Shown here piece by piece: positions 7,477 to 14,454 of a stretch of 21,584 bases of DNA. Origin of the DNA: Candidatus Odinarchaeota archaeon (GTDB lineage: Archaea > Asgardarchaeota > JAGGXT01); assembly GCA_021162905.1 (NCBI GenBank), contig JAGGXT010000184.1, positions 1-21,584 on the forward strand. Direction: 5' to 3'. Position 1 is the stretch's first letter, and every line of letters begins with the position of its first letter. The notes under the pieces were generated by a model. The model was given only the letters and a program-made list of their open reading frames with translations. It was not told where the DNA came from and did no database searches. Position numbers and translations under genes: made by a program.

Positions 7477-7827
7477 AACAATTCACACCATGATTTAGTT
7501 TTTTCTTAGATAGAAAAGCCCTATTAAATAATGTTTGTGTTTAGTGAAATACAAATCAATGTTTTATATATCTCTTCGTTGCAGTCATGAAAGAAGAAGT
7601 GTTAGGGGGAATAAATATTTAATTTTATAATTTTCCCCCTAACAATATGTAATCTCAAAACTAAGTGGCCAGCATCAATTGCAATTAAAAATGATTTAAA
7701 GTGAATCGTCATACATTTAAAAAGGTCGTGTGCGCAATAGATATTAGAAATGACTAAATTTTAATAGTGCGTCCTTCAAAGTAGGAATCAGATAAAGATG
7801 TAAGTTCAAAATGTAGGTGACACATTA
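7477..7827. other. Divergent promoter region with an inverted repeat
   Basis: These 351 bases separate the divergent peptidase and radical SAM genes. They hold TATA-like elements for both directions (minus near 7523-7533; plus candidates TTTAAAAA at 7716-7723 and AAATTTTAA near 7755) and a perfect 12-bp inverted repeat at 7600-7644. No gene longer than about 20 codons is credible. Confidence 0.5.
7600..7644. repeat. Perfect 12-bp inverted repeat with AT-rich 21-base spacer
   Basis: Left arm TGTTAGGGGGAA (7600-7611) and right arm TTCCCCCTAACA (7633-7644) are exact reverse complements. The 21-base spacer is almost all A/T. The G5/C5 runs are conspicuous in this AT-rich region. It could be an operator, a hairpin in RNA, or the ends of a tiny element; the sequence does not decide. 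Confidence 0.75.
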
Positions 7828-8865
7828 TTGGATACTGAAATGCCAAAATTTTTAGAAGAGCTTGAAAATTGTAAGTTATGCGAATGGCAGTGTGGTGTGG
7901 ATAGGCTCTCTGGAGAACTTGGAGTATGTAAAATGGGGGTTCCGCAAGTAGCAAATTGCCAGCTTCATCCAGCACCACCACAAAGTTATACTATATTTAC
8001 AGCTGGATGTAATTTTAAATGCTTAAATTGCCAGAACTGCTTTATTGCACACTACCCGGACATAGAAACGCCAGTAAGAGGCTATGTAGACCCAAAAGAA
8101 CTTGCAATAGAATCTATTGCCGCAATCAAATCCTCTATAGGGAAACTTATAGGTGCAGATCGCATATTTTTCAGTGGTGGAGAACCAACAATACATCTGC
8201 CCTATATAGAAAAAATAGTGGAAGAGGCTAGAAAAATAGATCCCGAAACAAAAGTGAATTTTGATACCAATGGTTTCCTAACAATGGATTCTCTGAGGCG
8301 AGTGTTAAAATTCACAACATCTATAACTTTCGATATTAAAGCCTACAATGATGATGTTCATAGAGCGTTAACTGGAGCCCCGTCCGAGCCTGTTTTAAGG
8401 AATGCCGAATATATTGCCAGATATGCTAGAGACAAGTTATGGGAGTATAGAATTTTAGTAATACCTGGAATTATTGATGTGGACGAAATAAAAACGATAT
8501 GTGAATTTATAGCGTCTATTGATCCATCGTTGCCGATATGTTTTCTTGCCTTCAGACCAAATTTTGTATTAGATCAGCATATGGGTGCGACATGGAAACT
8601 GATGAATAAAGCTGTTGAAATAGCACGTAGAGTTGGATTGACAAATGCAAATTGGGCAGGAGGAACGAATATACCGGGGTATGAACTAAAAGATTATGAT
8701 AGGCTAAAAACTAAAATTTCAGGATATTATAAGCATGAATGGGCTCTAAAGGCTGCAGTATACGCTTTCAAAGTTGGTTGTAGAACACATCCGAGAAATT
8801 GTGGGAGTTGCAATATTAAACTCAGTTGCCCAGTTAAAAAATATGTTCCTGAAAGAGTAACCTAA
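7828..8865 (+). CDS. Radical SAM protein, PflX/AmrS-like, with extra C-terminal cysteine cluster
   Basis: A 345-residue radical SAM enzyme. Cys61, Cys65 and Cys68 (GCNFKCLNC) bind the [4Fe-4S] cluster that cleaves S-adenosylmethionine; SGGEP follows as the SAM-binding motif. The N-terminus has Cys15, 18, 22 and 34 in the CxxCxxxCGV...GVCKMG arrangement typical of PflX-like proteins (COG1313) and of AmmeMemoRadiSam-system AmrS. A C-terminal CX6CX2CX5C set (Cys318, 325, 328, 334) may hold an auxiliary cluster. Substrate unknown: such proteins resemble activases of glycyl-radical enzymes, but neither a glycyl-radical enzyme nor AMMECR1/Memo genes are nearby. The TTG start at 7828 is chosen because AGGTGA (7815-7820) lies 7 bases upstream; the ATG at 7840 is 19 bases away. 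It stands alone, 78 bases before a small antitoxin gene. Confidence 0.88.
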   Translation: MDTEMPKFLEELENCKLCEWQCGVDRLSGELGVCKMGVPQVANCQLHPAPPQSYTIFTAGCNFKCLNCQNCFIAHYPDIETPVRGYVDPKELAIESIAAIKSSIGKLIGADRIFFSGGEPTIHLPYIEKIVEEARKIDPETKVNFDTNGFLTMDSLRRVLKFTTSITFDIKAYNDDVHRALTGAPSEPVLRNAEYIARYARDKLWEYRILVIPGIIDVDEIKTICEFIASIDPSLPICFLAFRPNFVLDQHMGATWKLMNKAVEIARRVGLTNANWAGGTNIPGYELKDYDRLKTKISGYYKHEWALKAAVYAFKVGCRTHPRNCGSCNIKLSCPVKKYVPERVT

Positions 8866-8890
8866 AAACATGATTTAAGCTTAGAGAAAG

Positions 8891-8937
8891 TTAATATTTA
8901 TAGTTAATAATTACATGATTATCTAATTAAGGAGGAT
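8891..8937 (+). promoter_or_regulatory. Putative promoter and SD of the orphan antitoxin
   Basis: TTAATATTTA (8891-8900) is TATA-like, predicting initiation near 8922. GGAGGAT (8931-8937) is a strong SD 6 bases before the TTG start at 8944. Confidence 0.4.
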
Positions 8938-8943
8938 ATCATC

Positions 8944-9183
8944 TTGGAGAAATATACTACGATTTCGATTTCAATAGAAACAAAGAGATTGCTTGAAAAG
9001 CGAAAAAAGAACATGGATTGGGATCGTTTTCTAAGATCACTTATTGAAAGGTTAGAAGAGTTAGAAAAGATAATGGCCGCAAAAGAGTTAGAAGGAAGAT
9101 TTACTGAAGATGACGAAAAGGCTGCTATAGAGTCCATGCTTCAGCACAAGAGGAACATAAAATTTCGAGAAGTAAATTTGTAA
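8944..9183 (+). CDS. VapB-like ribbon-helix-helix antitoxin, orphan
   Basis: A 79-residue basic-acidic protein. TTISISIETKRLLEKRK is the N-terminal strand and first helix seen in archaeal VapB antitoxins (DUF7557/VapB_antitox), and DWDRFLRSLIERLEELEK supplies the second helix. The charged C-terminal tail would normally wrap a VapC toxin. DNA binding as a dimer and toxin neutralisation are the family roles. The TTG start is fixed by GGAGGAT 6 bases upstream. No PIN-domain gene follows; the next gene is a membrane protein 70 bases on with its own TATA box. The only PIN gene in the window has a different, AbrB-type partner. It is therefore an orphan, a partner of a toxin elsewhere, or the remnant of a pair that lost its toxin. 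Confidence 0.72.
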   Translation: MEKYTTISISIETKRLLEKRKKNMDWDRFLRSLIERLEELEKIMAAKELEGRFTEDDEKAAIESMLQHKRNIKFREVNL

Positions 9184-9196
9184 AGATAATAGCTTT

Positions 9197-9250
9197 TTTA
9201 TATAAAAGTGAGGAAAAATATAACCATGATATCACAATGTATTAGGTGAT
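9197..9250 (+). promoter_or_regulatory. Promoter and SD of the membrane protein gene
   Basis: TTTATATAAAA at 9197-9207 is a near-ideal archaeal TATA box, giving initiation near 9228. GGTGAT at 9245-9250 is the SD, 3 bases from ATG 9254. Confidence 0.55.
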
Positions 9251-9253
9251 CAT

Positions 9254-10186
9254 ATGAAACCATCACTACGCGTAGGTATTATTATAGGGCTCATAGCTGG
9301 TATTGTTGCAACACTTGTTGAAGCATTTGTAGCCTATAATGAATCCCTTTACTTCCTATGGCCATGGGTTGGCTTTTTCTTATACACACCTGGCCTAGTT
9401 ACTGCATTATTAATTTCACTGTTTCTGACACAATTATATATGAAAAGAGGAGCAACCCTTGATGAGAACTATGGTATCTTTCTGGGACTAACGATTCTTA
9501 TAGTGTTCTTTGTGTTTGATAACTTAATAATTTTCCCAATTTTCGTGGCACCCGTTGTTTGGCCGTGGCAGGATTTCTTCTTTAACTTCAGATTCCCCGT
9601 AGGGCTCATTGATACACTTGCAAATGGATTCATATTTTTCATGATAGGCTGTTGGATAGAAAAGAAATATGTTACAAAAACAGATCCTAAAATGGAAAAT
9701 CTATTCTTTAAAATCTTTAATATTGTGAAGTATGTATTTACGGGCCTAGCGGCTATTTATATACCTCTAGTTGTAGTAGCCTTGATGCTTTCTGCAGATT
9801 ATTTAAAAACAGAATCATTCCTTTCACCAATGATACTGTTCATGACTCCTATTGCAAGTGTAATTTTGGTAATTCTCTGGTTTCTGGCAATAAAAACAAT
9901 ACTTAAAGTTTCTACAATTGATTATGAATTAATCAGGAGTGCCACCTCTAGGCTTATAAAAATCGTAATTATTAACGGCATCATCAACGAGTTTGCATTC
10001 TTTTACGAAATATTCTTCCTATATCCATTTGGTCAAGGAGTTATTACATCCGCGTTTCCAGAATTGTCAATGTTTCATAAAGCGTTAATTCAAGGCTACT
10101 TGGTAGTAATTTCATTCCAAATGATTTTCATGCTACTCTTGATATCTTTACTGCTTCCATTCTTACGGCATCAAAAACGTAGCTAA
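9254..10186 (+). CDS. Polytopic membrane protein of unknown function
   Basis: 310 residues with about eight hydrophobic segments, roughly at 7-27, 33-58, 75-103, 117-136, 159-183, 190-215, 232-260 and 283-304. There are short loops and a basic C-terminal end (RHQKRS). I see no transporter, protease or enzyme signature. Acidic residues occur near or within several helices (E23, D89, D119, E247), but no known pattern results. It has its own TATA box and SD, so it is probably monocistronic. T-rich sequence just after the stop likely terminates it against the convergent toxin-antitoxin operon. The function cannot be inferred from context; a lineage-specific integral membrane protein is the safest description. 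Confidence 0.75.
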   Translation: MKPSLRVGIIIGLIAGIVATLVEAFVAYNESLYFLWPWVGFFLYTPGLVTALLISLFLTQLYMKRGATLDENYGIFLGLTILIVFFVFDNLIIFPIFVAPVVWPWQDFFFNFRFPVGLIDTLANGFIFFMIGCWIEKKYVTKTDPKMENLFFKIFNIVKYVFTGLAAIYIPLVVVALMLSADYLKTESFLSPMILFMTPIASVILVILWFLAIKTILKVSTIDYELIRSATSRLIKIVIINGIINEFAFFYEIFFLYPFGQGVITSAFPELSMFHKALIQGYLVVISFQMIFMLLLISLLLPFLRHQKRS

Positions 10187-10303
10187 TTTATTTTTACTAT
10201 TTTTTTCTGTTTTTGGAGCTTCTATTGACTTTAAAAATATTTCACCTTCCTTTAGGATGATTCCTTCATATCTTTCTCTTCTAATATGCTTAAGAAAAAT
10301 CAT
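10163..10303 (-). CDS. Small 46-residue protein, third gene of the AbrB-PIN operon
   Basis: The minus strand carries a 46-codon ORF whose ATG (10303-10301) overlaps the TGA of the PIN toxin gene as ATGA, the classic arrangement for translational coupling. It starts MIFLKHIRRERYEGIILKEG and is rich in Lys, Glu, Arg and Ile like its neighbours, with AGA/AAG/GAA codons of normal use. It overlaps the end of the convergent membrane protein gene by 24 bases, and its last residues look unconstrained. I recognise no family; it is soluble and basic. It could be a third component of the toxin-antitoxin unit or the intact start of a truncated gene. The ATGA overlap is the main evidence. Confidence 0.5.
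   Translation of the reverse strand: MIFLKHIRRERYEGIILKEGEIFLKSIEAPKTEKNSKNKLATFLMP
10187..10216 (+). terminator. T-rich terminator after the membrane protein gene
   Basis: Repeated oligo-T runs (TTTATTTTTACTATTTTTTT and a further TTTTT) follow directly after the stop codon, matching the U-tract type of archaeal terminator. Confidence 0.5.
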
Positions 10304-10755
10304 ATTTCCCTTAAGTTAATAACATCAATTTTTAGTTTATCAGCGTTTTCTATTATGAATTTGTCGCTGGTGATTAATGGATAATCGTAATATTGACTAG
10401 TGGCAACATGATAGCTGTCGAAATAATGAAGTTTTCTTGGACCACCAAATTTCTTATATAATCGTAATGCGGTGATAACAATAACTGGTGATAGTGGAAG
10501 TGATATATGAGGTATTGTTGATAATCTGCTAATTGTATTAATAATCATATCGATGTCGACACCCACCGAAAGAAGACATGTAACTAAGTCATCATAGAGA
10601 ATTGATGATACATAAGCGATTATTTTATTATCAAGAATAAGATTAATAACCTTTTCAGAATGCTTAACAAGCTCATCAGCCTTAAAATAAGAAAGGAAAA
10701 CATCAGAGTCGATAAGAAATTCTCCCTTAAGTTCTCTTTCTAACAAATTTTTCAC
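10300..10755 (-). CDS. vapC: PIN-domain ribonuclease toxin (VapC-like)
   Basis: 151 residues of PIN fold. FLIDSDVFLSYF carries the first metal-binding Asp. Acidic residues follow in ILYDDLVTC. LHYFDSYHVATSQ and PLITSDKFI carry the late Asp residues that complete the four-acid site for Mg2+/Mn2+. VapC toxins cleave specific RNAs and stop translation; the target here is unknown. The start is a GTG at 10755 overlapping the end of the AbrB antitoxin by 29 bases, so the two are translationally coupled. Residues 1-12 precede the first PIN strand, and a slightly later start is possible. The stop codon overlaps the ATG of a 46-residue ORF. Pairing with an AbrB-type antitoxin is a known archaeal arrangement. 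Confidence 0.85.
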   Translation of the reverse strand: MKNLLERELKGEFLIDSDVFLSYFKADELVKHSEKVINLILDNKIIAYVSSILYDDLVTCLLSVGVDIDMIINTISRLSTIPHISLPLSPVIVITALRLYKKFGGPRKLHYFDSYHVATSQYYDYPLITSDKFIIENADKLKIDVINLREI

Positions 10756-10945
10756 CAGCCTCTTCTAACTCTTCAATGCTCCATGGGATTTTTAAAAATC
10801 CTTTTGCTTTTTTCGGATCAAGAACTGGAATAAGAAGAATATTGCCTTCATCTAAAGCCACTAGGAAACTTTTAGCCTTTATCTTTTCTCTGATTTCCTT
10901 TGGTAACGTAATCCGACCTCTAGAATCAATTTTGGCAATATGCAT
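10727..10945 (-). CDS. AbrB/SpoVT-type antitoxin
   Basis: 72 residues when started at ATG 10945, chosen over the longer in-frame 10993 start. GGTGGGA lies just upstream, and a TATA box at 10977-10985 would initiate near 10955, inside the longer version. The first 45 residues, AKIDSRGRITLPKEIREKI and the following strands to LIPV, are the swapped-hairpin AbrB DNA-binding domain. The C-terminal helix (SIEELEEAGEKF) would bind and inhibit the PIN toxin encoded next. Antitoxins of this class also repress their own promoter. First gene of a three-gene operon. Confidence 0.85.
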   Translation of the reverse strand: MHIAKIDSRGRITLPKEIREKIKAKSFLVALDEGNILLIPVLDPKKAKGFLKIPWSIEELEEAGEKFVRKRT

Positions 10946-10976
10946 ATTCCCACCATTTTTAAAAAATACCCATAGA

Positions 10977-10985
10977 TATTTAAAT
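10977..10985 (-). promoter_or_regulatory. TATA box of the AbrB-PIN operon
   Basis: The minus strand reads ATTTAAATA. Initiation about 25 bases downstream gives a leader of about 10 bases containing GGTGGGA before ATG 10945. Confidence 0.5.
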
Positions 10986-11085
10986 ATTCCCAAGAGATTC
11001 CTTTTTATGTCGATGCAAAAGTTTTTTACAGCATTGTAGCTTTGTTTGATTTTTTAAAATCACTGGTATCGACTTTATAGAAAAA

Positions 11086-11093
11086 TTTATATT
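11086..11093 (+). promoter_or_regulatory. TATA box of the arsR-cadA operon
   Basis: TTTATATT lies just upstream of the palindromic operator, predicting initiation at about 11115-11118, that is, at the right edge of the operator. Confidence 0.55.
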
Positions 11094-11096
11094 AAT

Positions 11097-11116
11097 ATTT
11101 GCACAATTGTTCAAAT
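11097..11116 (+). promoter_or_regulatory. ArsR/SmtB-type palindromic operator
   Basis: ATTTGCACAATTGTTCAAAT is a 20-bp palindrome with a single mismatched pair (C/T at positions 6 and 15 of the site). Length, AT-rich outer arms and the TGNACA/TGTNCA half-sites fit operators of metal-sensing ArsR/SmtB repressors. It begins 3 bases after the TATA box and covers the predicted initiation site, so a bound repressor would block RNA polymerase recruitment. The likely ligand is the ArsR protein encoded 30 bases downstream. Confidence 0.75.
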
Positions 11117-11145
11117 GAGAAAATAATAAACTATGGTGATTGCAT

Positions 11146-11505
11146 ATGGCTGAGGTTTGCAAGACGTATGAAGAGCATGATGAAAAGATAACCAGTGTTA
11201 AGAAAAAGCTTCCAAGTGATGAGTTTATTATAGAGGCGGCTAATTTCTTTGATGCTTTTGGTGATTCTACACGATTGAAAATCCTCTTTGCCTTAATGAA
11301 TGAAGAGCTTTGCACTTGTGACTTATCCAAACTTACAAATTTATCGGTCTCAGCTGTTTCTCATCAACTAAGGCTTTTAAAAGATAGGAAGATAGTAAAC
11401 TATCGCAAGGAAGGTAAGAATGTTTTCTACCGCTTAGATGATGAACACATAAAAGAAATTCTAAAGATAGCTATTCGACACTTAGGTGAGAGAAATGTCT
11501 CGTAA
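11146..11505 (+). CDS. ArsR/SmtB-family metal-sensing repressor, CadC-like
   Basis: 119 residues from ATG 11146, chosen because GGTGAT (11135-11140) lies 5 bases upstream; the TTG at 11140 overlaps that SD. The winged helix-turn-helix is clear (FGDSTRLKILFAL; LSVSAVSHQLRLLKDRKIV). The alpha3N site is present: Cys5 near the N-terminus and Cys56/Cys58 in ELCTCDL, as in CadC sensors of Cd/Pb/Zn. The alpha5 site is also complete: Asp99, His101, His112 and Glu115 match the SmtB spacing DxH-x10-HxxE. Metal binding should release the repressor from the operator. The gene overlaps the efflux ATPase by 11 bases, so both are made together and the operon is autoregulated. Confidence 0.93.
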   Translation: MAEVCKTYEEHDEKITSVKKKLPSDEFIIEAANFFDAFGDSTRLKILFALMNEELCTCDLSKLTNLSVSAVSHQLRLLKDRKIVNYRKEGKNVFYRLDDEHIKEILKIAIRHLGERNVS

Positions 11506-13582
11506 ACTTAAGCTGGAAGGATTAGACTGTGCAAGCTGTGCTTATGAGATTGAAGAAGCACTAAGGAAGGAGAATTTTAAGTCTGCAGTAGTTAATTTTT
11601 CAACTGGAGAGTTAATAATAGAGGGAGATGTTAAAAAAGCTAAGGAGATCATTAAAAGAGTTAAACCGGATATAAAGATTATAGAAAAAGATCTGAGAGA
11701 TAATGGTCATCGACAAGATGATATTGATGAATTGGATCATATGAAGTCGCCTTACTTCATAATTCCTTCACTAATACTTTTCGTTTTCGGATTAATTTTA
11801 AGGTACTATTACAATTATGATAACATATTTGTTTTTGGAATCTTTTTGACCAGTTACATTATAGTGGGATTAAAAGTTTTGAAAAGAGCTTTTGTAAACT
11901 CCGTGCATGGTAAGATCTTTGACGAGAACTTTCTCATATCTGTGGCCACGTTAGGTGCTTTCATTATTGGGGAGTATCCTGAAGGCGTTGGAGTGATGAT
12001 TTTCTATATAGTTGGTGAATTTTTTCAAGATTTAGCCATAAATCGTTCAAGACGCTCTATCAAATCTTTACTGGCTTTGAAGACAGACTATGCAAACTTA
12101 AAAGTTGATGACAAAATAATGCGAGTCAGGCCAGAAGATGTTAAAGTTGGGGATATAATTGTTATAAAATCTGGAGAAAGAGTCCCCTTAGATGGAGTAA
12201 TCATTGAAGGGAAATCAACGGTTGATACTTCAGCTTTAACAGGGGAATCCATCCCAAGAGTTCTGAAAGAGGGAGATGAAGTTTTATCAGGAATGCTCAA
12301 TTTAAGTGGTCTTCTAACAGTAAAAGTTACAAAAACATTCAAAGAATCAACAGTTTCAAGGATTCTCGAGCTTGTTGAAAGGGCTAGTGCAAGGAAGGCG
12401 AAAACTGAAAAATTCATTACAAAGTTCGCTCGTTATTACACTCCCGTTGTTGTTACCCTAGCTCTTATCGTTGCTATCGTTCCACCTTTAGTCTTCGGTG
12501 AGCCTTTATATAGTTGGACTTATAGAGCCTTAGTCCTCTTGGTAATTTCTTGCCCGTGTGCACTGGTCCTCTCAATTCCTCTTGGTTACTTTGGAGGAAT
12601 AGGAAAGTCTGCTAAGGAGGGTATTCTTGTCAAGGGCTCGAATTTCCTTGATGCTATGAGCAAAGCAACAATTGTTGCCTTTGACAAAACAGGAACATTG
12701 ACAAAAGGAGTTTTTAGAGTTACTCAAATAGTTGTGAAAAACGGTTTTGGTGAAAAAGAGATTTTAGAGTTCGCAGCATTAGCTGAAATGTACTCAAATC
12801 ATCCAATTGCAAGAGCAATAAGAGATGCTTATAAAGGGGAGATTGATAAGAGTTTAGTTAAGGAATATGAAGAGATAGCTGGACATGGTGTTAGAGCAAA
12901 AATAAATGGGAGAGAAATAATAATCGGAAATGATAGACTTCTGCATAAATTTGACATAGAGCACGATACATGTTACGTAAAAGGGACTGTAGTTCACGTT
13001 GTCGTCGATAGAAAATATGCAGGGTATATAATAATATCGGATGAGATAAAAGAAGATGCTCCAAAGACCATAAGAGAACTCAAAAGGCTTGGTATTAAAA
13101 GAATAATGATGCTTACGGGTGATAATAAAGAAGCTGCGGAGCAAATAGCGAAGCAAGTAGACATTGATGAATTTTATGCCGAGCTTTTACCAGAAGATAA
13201 AGTTAAGATAATTGAAAATCTTGAAAAGAAAAAGTTCAAGGAAGATGATGCAATTATTTTTGTTGGCGACGGTATAAATGATGCTCCCATTATTGCAAGG
13301 GCAGATATTGGAGTTGCAATGGGTGCTCTGGGGAGTGATGCTGCCATAGAGACAGCTGATGTGGTTATAATGGATGATGCTCTTTTAAAATTACCTTTGG
13401 GTATTAGGATTGCAAGGAAAACACGAAATATCATATGGCAAAATATAATTCTTGCTTTGGGTGTTAAATTACTTTTCCTAAGTCTTGGAATTATGGGACA
13501 AGCAACGATGTGGGAGGCTGTGTTTGCTGATATTGGTGTGGCTCTAATAGCCGTCTTTAATGCTATGCGCATCTTAAAATAA
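11495..13582 (+). CDS. cadA: P1B-2-type heavy-metal ATPase (Zn2+/Cd2+/Pb2+ efflux)
   Basis: 695 residues from ATG 11495, with GGTGA at 11485-11489, inside the end of arsR. An N-terminal HMA domain has LDCASC (Cys12, Cys15). TM helices about 85-180 are followed by the actuator domain with TGES (about 249-252), the CPC ion motif (353-355), phosphorylated Asp397 in DKTGTLTKG, SNHPIARAI in the nucleotide domain (HP motif), and GDGINDAP in the hinge. The last helices hold LALGVKLLF and FADIGVALIAVFNAM, matching the Lys and Asp that define Zn/Cd/Pb exporters of the ZntA/CadA class. It pumps divalent soft metals out of the cell using ATP. A short acidic-basic linker (about 66-83) separates HMA from the first helix. 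Pairing with a dual-site ArsR sensor supports Cd/Zn/Pb rather than copper. Confidence 0.94.
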   Translation: MSRKLKLEGLDCASCAYEIEEALRKENFKSAVVNFSTGELIIEGDVKKAKEIIKRVKPDIKIIEKDLRDNGHRQDDIDELDHMKSPYFIIPSLILFVFGLILRYYYNYDNIFVFGIFLTSYIIVGLKVLKRAFVNSVHGKIFDENFLISVATLGAFIIGEYPEGVGVMIFYIVGEFFQDLAINRSRRSIKSLLALKTDYANLKVDDKIMRVRPEDVKVGDIIVIKSGERVPLDGVIIEGKSTVDTSALTGESIPRVLKEGDEVLSGMLNLSGLLTVKVTKTFKESTVSRILELVERASARKAKTEKFITKFARYYTPVVVTLALIVAIVPPLVFGEPLYSWTYRALVLLVISCPCALVLSIPLGYFGGIGKSAKEGILVKGSNFLDAMSKATIVAFDKTGTLTKGVFRVTQIVVKNGFGEKEILEFAALAEMYSNHPIARAIRDAYKGEIDKSLVKEYEEIAGHGVRAKINGREIIIGNDRLLHKFDIEHDTCYVKGTVVHVVVDRKYAGYIIISDEIKEDAPKTIRELKRLGIKRIMMLTGDNKEAAEQIAKQVDIDEFYAELLPEDKVKIIENLEKKKFKEDDAIIFVGDGINDAPIIARADIGVAMGALGSDAAIETADVVIMDDALLKLPLGIRIARKTRNIIWQNIILALGVKLLFLSLGIMGQATMWEAVFADIGVALIAVFNAMRILK

Positions 13583-13823
13583 GCAAATAATAATACTTAA
13601 GAACAGAATATACTAATGTCTGGAATTAGAAAATAAATCAAGAATTATAAATTATAATAGTACACCTAAATTATTACTAAAAAGATATTTTAATTGATAA
13701 GTAGAAATAAAGAAAGTTAAAATACATCTAAAAACTAAGTTTGACAAACTGGTATTTCTAGTCTAGTAAGATAAAACTTTAAGTAGGCAGGATTTACATG
13801 AGCGTAGGAGAGGAGATAATTTC

Positions 13824-14306
13824 ATGAGTGAAATAAAGTACAAGCCGATAGGAATTATTCATTCCCCATTCAAAGAACCCAAGGGCACGCCTATACAGCC
13901 AACAAGTGCTCGAGGAGTAAAGGGAACTGTTGAAATATTTCCTGAGTATGTAGAAGGACTAAAAGATCTTGAAGGTTTTTCACATATTATCCTAATATAT
14001 CATTTCCATTTAGCAAAAAGGGGAACTTTAAAGGTAATACCATATATGGATAAAGAAATTCGTGGGGTTTTCGCTACCCGAGCACCAAGTCGTCCTAACC
14101 CAATTGGCATATCAGTTGTACGCCTCATTAAAATCAAGGGAAATATTTTGCACATTCAAGATGTGGATATTATAGATGGGACGCCTCTTCTCGACATTAA
14201 ACCATACGTTCCAGAATTTGATATACACAAGGTAGAAAGAATAGGATGGCTCGAAAAAAGAGTAAAAAACCTTCATAAAGCAAGAGATAATGGAAGATTT
14301 ATATAA
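13824..14306 (+). CDS. trmO: tRNA (t6A37)-N6-methyltransferase TrmO
   Basis: 160 residues of the UPF0066/TsaA family. The core motifs are GIIHSPFKEP (start), ARGVKGTVEIFPEY, LEGFSHIILIYHFH, GVFATRAPSRPNPIG and DGTPLLDIKPYVP. These define the SAM-dependent beta-barrel methyltransferase that N6-methylates threonylcarbamoyl-adenosine 37 in tRNA-Thr; the archaeal form is this short single-domain version. ATG 13824 is preceded by AGGAGA at 13811-13816, 7 bases upstream. A 241-base AT-rich gap separates it from the metal ATPase, with a TATA-like CTTTAAGTA near 13773-13781, so it is its own transcription unit. The role in metal or drug response sometimes suggested by neighbouring transport genes is not supported by anything here. 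Confidence 0.92.
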   Translation: MSEIKYKPIGIIHSPFKEPKGTPIQPTSARGVKGTVEIFPEYVEGLKDLEGFSHIILIYHFHLAKRGTLKVIPYMDKEIRGVFATRAPSRPNPIGISVVRLIKIKGNILHIQDVDIIDGTPLLDIKPYVPEFDIHKVERIGWLEKRVKNLHKARDNGRFI

Positions 14307-14415
14307 TATAATATGATTTTGTAGGAAAATCGCATAATAGATAACTGAAAATAAGAGAAATCACTGTTCCAATTCCATCTTTAATGTAATTTCTAAAATC
14401 TGTCATTCGCTTGTC

Positions 14416-14442
14416 AAATATATAAACGTCCATTTAAAAATA
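14416..14442 (+). promoter_or_regulatory. Tandem TATA-like elements before the GC-rich leader
   Basis: AAATATATAAAC (14416-14427) and TTTAAAAATA (14433-14442) could each start a transcript about 25 bases downstream, between 14445 and 14467, directly at the left edge of the GC-rich block. Confidence 0.4.
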
Positions 14443-14454
14443 TCGCAGAAGGTT

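Noticed and set aside
7587..7622. Tiny ORF MKEEVLGGINI over the inverted repeat
   Set aside because: Eleven codons with no SD; better explained by the inverted repeat itself.
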